Below the pieces are notes generated by a model. The model did not search any database, was not told the origin of the DNA, and saw nothing but the letters and a program-made list of their open reading frames with translations. A DNA stretch of 64,000 nucleotides from Oegoconia quadripuncta. Lineage: Eukaryota > Arthropoda > Insecta > Lepidoptera > Autostichidae. The position numbers and the translations under genes were made by a program. Below, piece by piece: positions 57,701 through 64,000 of this stretch (the first letter of the stretch is position 1; each line of letters begins with the position of its first letter). The stretch covers positions 5,604,413 through 5,668,412 of the forward strand of contig OX438751.1 of NCBI GenBank assembly GCA_949316235.1, in the 5' to 3' direction.

Positions 57701-57839
57701 TTGTTGTCAGAGATAAGGTAGCCAGTCCCCCAAATATGACGGGGTTTCCGGGTCAGTCCGCTACCACCTTCGGCCTCATCTTCACTTAACATCAGGTGTG
57801 ATTAAGGTCAAGTGCTAACCCGTTGTGGATAAAAAAAAA
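57701..57839 (+). mobile_element. SINE-A, 5'-truncated
   Basis: It starts at TTGTTGTCAGAGATAAGG and runs to CGTTGTGGATAAAAAAAAA. Confidence 0.85.
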
Positions 57840-58446
57840 TTGAATCAACAAAAGCACATTTTAGCGCTCCAAATAGCGCGCGAACGTCAATTTGAGTATT
57901 TCTTTGTTTTAATTCCCGAAGCTAAAAGAGTCGTGTAATAGCTTATGTGTGTGTATCTGGTGGCATTGAAATATTATAACGAAAAACCATCAGATTTGCC
58001 GTAATAGTCCAGGTGTCATAGGATAGGTTACGTCACAAAAAACTATCGTAAGATAATATTACTCAAGGAGTTATAATATGGGTATCGAAAGGTCTCATCA
58101 TAGGTATTCCGTAAAAATAGATTACGAATCAAATATACTTAATAAGCTGCGGACGTATGTGGCGAGCTCCTGAATCATGTATACAGGTTATGTTTATTTA
58201 CCTACTAAAACACAATAAATTATTTCAAACTAATTAAATTCTAATCGACGACAATTGTGGCAATCGGATTTTCTTTTTTTTTTATTTGTTATTAATTATG
58301 TTTTTGATATCATCAACAGCCTAACACATCTCCACTGTCGGCGCACAGCATCCTCTCACTTCTTCTTAGCGAGTCGATGGCAAAAACATGAAATTCTTGA
58401 GGATCGTAATGTCTGTGGCATCGTAGAGGTCTTATGTATGTTTATT
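57840..58446. other. No gene recognised
   Basis: AT-rich sequence without repeat or coding signal that I can name. Confidence 0.4.
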
Positions 58447-58815
58447 GAATACAAAAAGCAATCCAAGTACAAAAAAAATCCATCGTGCATACTACCGGAA
58501 AAGTCCATGAAAAGATACGAAAATTTCCAAGTAGGTATGTATACCTCCATCTCCTCGTTGATTCAACTACACATTCAATGTTAAGAGGGTTTATCCCACA
58601 CGGTATTCCATACAAACTTTCAAATCCAAATTTTTCAAAATGAATAAATCGATTCTAATGAAACTTTATACCCATAAAGCAAGTACATACCTAGATCTAA
58701 AAAGTTAATAGAGAACATTTTCGAAAAACAGTTTCGAAACAAAATTAGAGCGGTTTTTGTATTTCCATAGTAACAGAAAATATGCAATATTCTTTTACTT
58801 CTAACTTTTCAAGTT
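58447..58815. repeat. ~370-bp duplicated segment, copy 2
   Basis: It is highly similar to 54497-54882 (see there). The last ~35 bp (GAAAATATGCAATATTC onward) occur again after the SINE fragment at 58878-58920. Confidence 0.9.
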
Positions 58816-58877
58816 CTTTTTTATGCGCAACGGGTTGGCACTTGACCTCAATCACACCTGATGTTAAGTGACGATGA
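58816..58877 (-). mobile_element. SINE-A 3' end fragment between long direct repeats
   Basis: CTTTTTTATGCGCAACGGG, then GACCTCAATCACACCTGATG and TTAAGTGACGATGA. It occupies the same target as the SINE-A at 54883 but is cut after ~60 bp. Confidence 0.8.
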
Positions 58878-58919
58878 AGAAAATATGCAATACATATTCT
58901 TTTACTTCTAACTTTTTAA

Positions 58920-59435
58920 GATCTAAGTATCCAGCTACGTATAAAGTTTCGTGGCTTCTTGTGACGTACAAGTATCGGGGCACATTAGGTCAGCATAGAA
59001 GATGCCCCATAGTTTGTGGTGTATGACCGCACAAGGACCGGGTGTCGTCCGTGTAATCGCACCGTCCGTATATACTCCGGTACGCAGCATAATCCTCTCA
59101 TGGAAGAGGGTATATGAGCCATAATTGGTGGATTTGTGCCAAACTGTAACGGTGTCGTTCTTTTGAGCTGATCATTGGTGGGTTTGGGTATTTAGCGTTC
59201 AAATTCGAAATTTTAAACTAACTGACTGACTGATGAACTGACGGATCCTTTTTTTTTGGCACATTGATTTCCAGATTTCAACTCATTCTCACCGTTACTT
59301 TTAATCATGTTTTTTACATCTCAATAGTTATTTTTTTAATTTTAAGACCCTTTCGATCCTCTGTTTCATGCAATAAATAAGTTGGTGTGGTGATCCGTAT
59401 TCTGTATTGACCTCTATTCTGTTCTGTACATATAC
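58920..59435. other. Unassigned, GC-balanced piece at 58960-59130
   Basis: GTGACGTACAAGTATCGGGG and CATAGAAGATGCCCCATAG look like the untranslated end of a LINE, but no motif identifies it. Confidence 0.3.
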
Positions 59436-59439
59436 ACCT

Positions 59440-59652
59440 CGTGACTCGACCCAGCTGGGCATAGGCGGGCTGGGAAGGTCACAAAACTAATTGCCACCTG
59501 GCAATCAGTATTTTTTTTGCTGACCCTCCGGGACCAACTAATCGAGCCCTCCGTATTATAATGCCACAAGCGGTTACCCATCCAAGGACTAACTGCGCCA
59601 GACATTGCTTAACTTCGTTAATACGGATGGCGAATGCAACTGCGCCACGAAT
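59440..59652 (-). mobile_element. Probable 5S-rRNA-derived SINE
   Basis: On the minus strand GAAGTTAAGCAATGTCTGGC and GCAGTTAGTCCTTGGATGGG, followed by TAACCGCTTGTGG, line up with the 3' half of 5S rRNA (GAAGTTAAGCAACGTCGGGC, GCGGTCAGTACTTGGATGGG, TGACCGCC). That region holds the 5S internal promoter. A non-5S body follows (GAGGGCTCGATTAGTTGGTC, GTCAGCAAAAAAAATACTG). The 5S-like part is preceded by GTGGCGCAGTTGCATTCGCC. It is a pol III-type SINE or retropseudogene; open frames on it are spurious. Confidence 0.6.
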
Positions 59653-60127
59653 GTTTTCTGCTGCTTTAATGTAATTATACTCAATGAGAAATTTTTCCCC
59701 CGAAGCTGTTACCAAATCAACTTAGACAACATACACATGGACCTCGTTCGAACATTTAAAAAACCCGTCACGACACCAATGAAATGAACCGTCTTGGGAG
59801 AACTCCTCAACCATCTTACATTTACCATTCGCAAAGGCGCTAGTGGTCTTGCGGAAGATCTATTTCGTTTTACAATTTCATAGTTTCAATTCTAGCCGGC
59901 TGCAAAGTTATGTTTGTTGAAGAATTTACATAAAGATGGCGACCGGTGAGAGTTTGAGACGCATTGGAATCGAGTTAGGAAGGCGGGGGATACTTTAAAA
60001 CTGTCGCTTAGTAGAGATGTCGAATCCGGTTAGAGTTTCGGAAGTTTCAAGCAGAATAGTGATGATGGGAACACGTATTTATTGTGTATACCACACGAGG
60101 TAGCGCTATACCACAGGACCAATTTTA

Positions 60128-60200
60128 ATTGCCGCGACGAAGAAAATACCATTGTTTGCGGTCACCTGTAAATGACGGGTGCTCAAAGACTTGATAAAGG
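60128..60200 (+). repeat. Rep-G copy
   Basis: ATTGCCGCGACGAAGAAAA, ATTGTTTGCGGTCACCTG and GGGTGCTCAAAGACTT match 7995-8095. Confidence 0.55.
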
Positions 60201-60261
60201 TTAAAAGAGCATTACCTCTCCCATCTTTCATGATATTATTATGTAGGTTTATAATATATAA

Positions 60262-60566
60262 TAATAAAAATAAATAAATGTCTTTGCACAAACACACAGC
60301 GCCATCTAGGTCCACAATAAGCATCTAGGCTTATGTTATGGATACTAGATGGTTGATAAACTACACAAATACATTTTTTTTGTAAATAAATACATATATA
60401 AATGAAAAACATCCATAACTGGGGAACACATGTCTGTATTCATCATACAAACATATGCCCCTAGCGGGATTCGAACCCGCGACCATTTCGAGTAGTAGCA
60501 GCGTTTCTAACCACTACTTACTTTAGTAACTTATTAGTAATCTGTGCCACTACACCAAACAGGTCG
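60262..60566 (-). mobile_element. SINE-B copy carrying a 29-bp insert
   Basis: It runs AAATAAATGTCTTTGCAC, GCGCCATCTAGGTCCACAAT, ACATCCATAACTGGGGAAC, GCGGGATTCGAACCCGCGACC (box B) to CACTACACCAAACAGGTCG. Between two CCACTAC words (60511-60517, 60547-60553) sits 29 bp absent from the other copies. Confidence 0.88.
60518..60546 (+). repeat. 29-bp insert with 7-bp direct repeats
   Basis: It begins TTACTTTAGTAACTTATT and ends TAATCTGTG, with CCACTAC duplicated on either side. It is 28/29 identical to 10028-10056. The uninserted SINE-B has a single CCACTAC here, so the insertion and duplication are directly visible. Confidence 0.8.
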
Positions 60567-60660
60567 TAGTATATTTTATGTTAGGTATATATTTCGCAGT
60601 ACCTAGTTATTATATATTATATTATACATACATAGGTGCATACAAAACGTCACAACCTTG

Positions 60661-60906
60661 ATCCCAAATGGGGTGGTCAGAGATATCACAAACAATAGTG
60701 CTTGGGTGTTCCAAACATGAAAAGTTTAGTGATTGAAACAACATCCACTTTTCACCTTATGAAACATATAATATATATATAAATCATATGTTAATATTTC
60801 AAAAGTGCATATACCCCTGCGCCCATCACAACGTGCAAAATTATAAATGTTATTTTGGTGGAAGATCCCTTAGTCGCCTTTTACGACACCCACAGGAAGA
60901 GACGGG
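60661..60906 (-). repeat. Rep-E copy
   Basis: ATCCCAAATGGGGTGGTCAG, AGTGCTTGGGTGTTCCAAAC, ACATCCACTTTTCACCTTAT and CCTTTTACGACACCCACAGG. It is the longest copy here. Confidence 0.72.
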
Positions 60907-61021
60907 TTGGTTCTATTCTATTTGAGTGCACTTTATAATGTAAGTTTATTAATAAAGAGTACAATAAGGAGTACCTATTTGCCGAAAAACCACGGGCGTT
61001 ATTTGTTTGACGCATGGTATA

Positions 61022-61022
<1 letters not shown>

Positions 61023-61068
<46 letters not shown>
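61023..61068. repeat. (TG)23 microsatellite
   Basis: This is an uninterrupted 46-bp TG run. It forms the left edge of a dispersed repeat continuing to about 61200 (shared with 22945-23115). Open frames through it are artefacts. Confidence 0.97.
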
Positions 61069-61070
<2 letters not shown>

Positions 61071-61320
61071 CAGTCTTTGTCCAGAAGTATCACAGTAATG
61101 TGTGGTCTGATTTGAGTGCGGTTTTTTTATACTAAAGGGTAAACGAGAGGACAAGTTCTTTGATGGAAATCGGTTAAGCTGTTGCAAAAGATATTTAGCT
61201 TTTAACACTATCCTTTGGTCTATGTTTACGTGGATGATACAGGTAATCATTTGTTCAGTCAATGTTGTCGGAAGTTTTTTATATTTTAAATTTATTTAGT
61301 TATAATTAACTGCTTTTCCG

Positions 61321-61650
61321 TTTTTTTTATGCACGACGGGTTCGTACTTGACCTCAATCACACCTGATGTTAAGTGAAGATGAGGTCGAAGGTGGAAGCG
61401 TACTGATCCGGAAACCTCAACACATTTGGGGGACTGGTTATCTTATCTCTGTTAACCGGAACACAACAATGCTATTAACATTGCTGCTTGGCGGCAGATT
61501 TAGATAAGATGGTGGTAGCTAGCCAGGCGGACATTTATAATGCACTAGCACCAACGAAACCGAGTACTTAATAATGTACCCCGCTGGGTATCGAATCCGC
61601 GACCTCCGAATCGTAAACCCAATGTTGTTTACATTGAGCCACGGAGGCAG
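61321..61650 (-). mobile_element. SINE-A, full-length copy
   Basis: It is complete from TTTTTTTTATGCACGACGGG to AGCCACGGAGGCAG, with all blocks in order. It is the rightmost copy in the window. Confidence 0.92.
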
Positions 61651-61724
61651 TTTTTGTATCGTGTTGTGGCGTTTATAATAAATTGTTTTTGTGTTTAATA
61701 ATTTATCGATAACTACGCTCCTGT

Positions 61725-61950
61725 CCCATCCCTACAGCCTCACCAGAGGCGTCCAAGATGCGTATTGAGTTACGAGCCCTACACCGTGCCAATCGCATCA
61801 GAGCCCGTCTCAGAAGCCATTATGATATCCCATTGCGAGGACTACGTAATCTTGATATTTACATAACAACTCCCGCAGATATTCTTGTAGATGGAGGACA
61901 GAGCAGTACTCAAGAAGCCTGGAATCTAATTAAAAATAATACGTCTTAAT
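61725..61950 (+). other. Unassigned 63-codon open frame, maybe transposon-derived
   Basis: An ATG frame at 61758 encodes MRIELRALHRANRIRARLRS and YDIPLRGLRNLDIYITTPAD. It is basic and helix-prone, with no family I can name. Its composition is more coding-like than its surroundings. It could be the relic of a LINE or other transposon protein. Confidence 0.25.
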
Positions 61951-62216
61951 AGATGTTTTGGTCCCTTTTCTTTGGTACGCATTTTTTTATAACATAAATC
62001 AGCACTTAATACGACAGTTCGCGAACGAAGTCGATGTGTGACTGAGTTCCCATTGGTACCAAACTCCCGTTTTAGCACCAATGAAGTCATGCATACAGAC
62101 GAGCATAGAACCTCCTCCTTTTTCGAAGCCGTTAAAAATCATATGTTAATATTTCAAAAGTGCATGTCTATTTTTTCATTCATAGTCTAATGTGAAGTAC
62201 ACATGAAAGGTATTTA

Positions 62217-62638
62217 TTGGGTCTTTACCCTTTACCTATGAAATTGGAGGTTTTTTCTACGTTAATCATATGTACCAATTCCTGCAATTTTCAAAGCTAT
62301 ATCCAAATTTGTTTTTTATTTGGAAAATGGAATATTATTTCATGGTTTCACATGAAATATTTTTTAATTTCTGGGCTAAATTATATAATAAAAAAAAATT
62401 GAACAGAGCTCTTTTCATGTGCTTCCCATTACATTTCTTAGATTCGATGAAACTTTTATAAAGCGGTTACTTTTAAAAATTAACGCTGCCTATACTTAAC
62501 TTAATGTTATTCGATAATACACACAAAGTTTAGCTAAATTTGGATATGCCGTTCCCAAAAAAAAAACAAAAATGTTTGTATGGAGAAAACAGTATTAATG
62601 AAATTCTTCATACAAAACGCCAATTTCATAGGTAAGGA
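62217..62638. mobile_element. Mariner-like MITE, copy 2
   Basis: It is the same element as 36429-36852 and collinear throughout. The left end carries a short duplication (CTTTACCCTTTACC). The right inverted repeat is cut after GGTAAGGA, so the copy is slightly truncated. TA precedes the left end (62215). Confidence 0.88.
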
Positions 62639-62639
62639 A

Positions 62640-63390
62640 GATATTTAATTTAGATGCACATAGAGTACGTAATGTAGAATACCACTCGCAATATTCCTTA
62701 ATATATATAGGTGCTCGAAGCCATAACGCTGAACAAGAAGCCCTCTAAGTCCTTGGTAGTTAAAAATTAATGATAATTCCACATTATCGGGTGCAAATAA
62801 AGACATATGCCACAGTTAGCACTAAAATTAATGGGGAAAGGCAGTAATTAGTTGGAATAATTGATTCCGTTGAGTTCCATCCGCCACTGCTCCCCGAGGA
62901 CTTATATGCATGGGCTACGAGCATGCAATGTTTGCCGTATCTACCCTCATGCTCCACGGCAGGAGTAGTTATGTATCTAGTACGTACTAAGATTTGGAAA
63001 TTACTCATGATGGATTCCTTCAGTTTACAATACCTCGTTTTTTTTCGCAGGATATCAAAGCTGCGACCAACCAATGCAGCAAACGCTGATCTGATTCTCC
63101 AGTCTGCGAGACGAAAACGTACATAACGTACGTACACGTTAGCTGATCGAGCATGCTATACCGGAACGGTGAAAGCAGAGACCTGCGACTACTGTAAATT
63201 ATACTGTCGTCGTACAGCCTCATGTACATACATATATTTCCGTGTATCATGCAACACGGGGTCTTCAACAAACTGTAATAATATATTTACATACCTTTTT
63301 AAAATGTGTGATCTTGTAATTTGACGACGAAATGACTATACAAATACGCTCTCCCTCTTGTAATCTGTTACGATTGGGATAGTTTCAATT
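62640..63390. other. No gene recognised
   Basis: Open frames on both strands at 62784-63137 overlap each other. The plus frame ends PTNAANADLILQSARRKRT, with no recognisable family. Possibly transposon-derived. Confidence 0.3.
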
Positions 63391-64000
63391 TTTTTTTAAT
63401 TTATTTAGCGGCTTTGGCAACAGAGCCTTTAGCCGAAACCATGGCACTAAGTTAAATAATACATGGAACTCACAAAACTAAAACCAACTAAACTAAAAAA
63501 AAAACAAAACAAAATTCTTGTCCACAAAACAAATAAAAAGGAGAGAGAGAGAAAAAAACCTATGCCTAAATTGCCTACTATATATACAGTTTACTAAAAG
63601 AACTGGTAACAAAATTATAAATTATATTATACAATTCAGGGTGTTTGAGCAGCTCGTGCAAAGAGCATTGTATGTTCCTAATTCCTAGCGCCTCCTGGCA
63701 CATACATATGAATAATAATCTGTGAAGGGAAAATTTAGGACATTCAAAAACAAATGATCCAGATTACAAAAATTACAAATGCATTCCGTTCCTATTCACG
63801 GAATCACATTCAACATTTGAAAGTTTCTGATCATGCCAAACTTCAGGCTTGTCCTCAGTAAAATACCGTGAATCTAAGGTTGAGAACAGTCTTGTGACCG
63901 GTCTCAAGTAAACGTGTTGATTAATAAACCTAACTTGAGACCTGAAAAGCACGTGCATACTCAAGCAGTAGGTACTCACTTGAGAGGTGCGCGTATTAAT
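63391..64000 (-). mobile_element. LINE 3' end running off the window
   Basis: On the minus strand, frames carry FINQHVYLRPVTRLFSTLD and, after a frame change, CICNFCNLDHLFLNVLNF with HELLKHPELYNIIYNFV. The C-x2-C..DHLF arrangement is like the C-terminal Cys-His knuckle of I/Jockey-type LINE proteins. The 3' UTR ends in an A-rich run (TTTTTTTTAATTTATTTAG on the plus strand, ~63391). Frame changes and stops show it is dead. Confidence 0.55.

Noticed and set aside
60881..61262. Open frames encoding poly-His-Thr or Val-Cys runs
   Set aside because: They are translations of the (TG)23 microsatellite.
1..64000. CRISPR arrays, operons, prophage or a bacterial defence system
   Set aside because: The sequence is eukaryotic. 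The repeats are dispersed or simple tandem and have no spacer pattern.

Overview
This window looks like AT-rich nuclear DNA from a moth or butterfly. The evidence is several families of tRNA-derived SINEs, 5'-truncated non-LTR retrotransposon tails ending in GATGATGATG runs or poly(A), small terminal-inverted-repeat elements, spliceosomal introns with GT/AG borders, and eukaryotic tRNA genes. There are no operons, ribosome-binding sites, phage genes or CRISPR arrays. The species is not identified.

Protein-coding content is very sparse. The one gene I can support is the 3' end of a Senseless/GFI1-family C2H2 zinc-finger transcription factor on the + strand. It has a penultimate exon at 37736-38002 (two zinc fingers and a His/Pro-rich linker) and a terminal exon at 38561-38655. 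Both introns are phase 1 with clean splice borders. I could not find the upstream exons (N-terminus and earlier fingers) in the 37.7 kb to the left, so that stretch is probably intron or upstream regulatory DNA. A GC-rich block with a TATA-like motif at 30.5-30.9 kb is a possible promoter or enhancer. Three identical tRNA-Gln(UUG) genes lie at 50.1, 54.2 (+) and 57.1 kb (-).

Layout. 0-24 kb: mostly AT-rich single-copy sequence with scattered old repeats, a very recent 458-bp tandem duplication (11.5-12.4 kb), a SINE with a perfect 13-bp target-site duplication (20.2 kb), and an RTE-type LINE remnant whose two halves are inverted (16.9-17.3 kb). 24-37 kb: the start of dense insertion of one ~330-bp SINE (SINE-A, about 15 full or partial copies up to 61.7 kb, none seen to the left), with a nested stack of SINE, MITE and a 104-bp-arm hairpin at 33.5-34.3 kb. 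37.7-38.7 kb: the zinc-finger exons. 42-49 kb: LINE C-terminal coding remnants of at least four kinds, SINEs, and one LINE inserted into a SINE with a 10-bp duplication. 50-58 kb: the tRNA-Gln cluster, a palindromic hAT-like element and a duplicated 400-bp segment. 58-64 kb: a probable 5S-rRNA-derived SINE, another SINE carrying an odd 29-bp insert, a second mariner-like MITE and a LINE tail running off the end.

I found no convincing new multi-gene system. The most unusual signal is a 29-30 bp module present at 10.0 kb and 60.5 kb (28/29 identical). It is flanked by a different short direct repeat at each site, as a very small mobile insertion would be.
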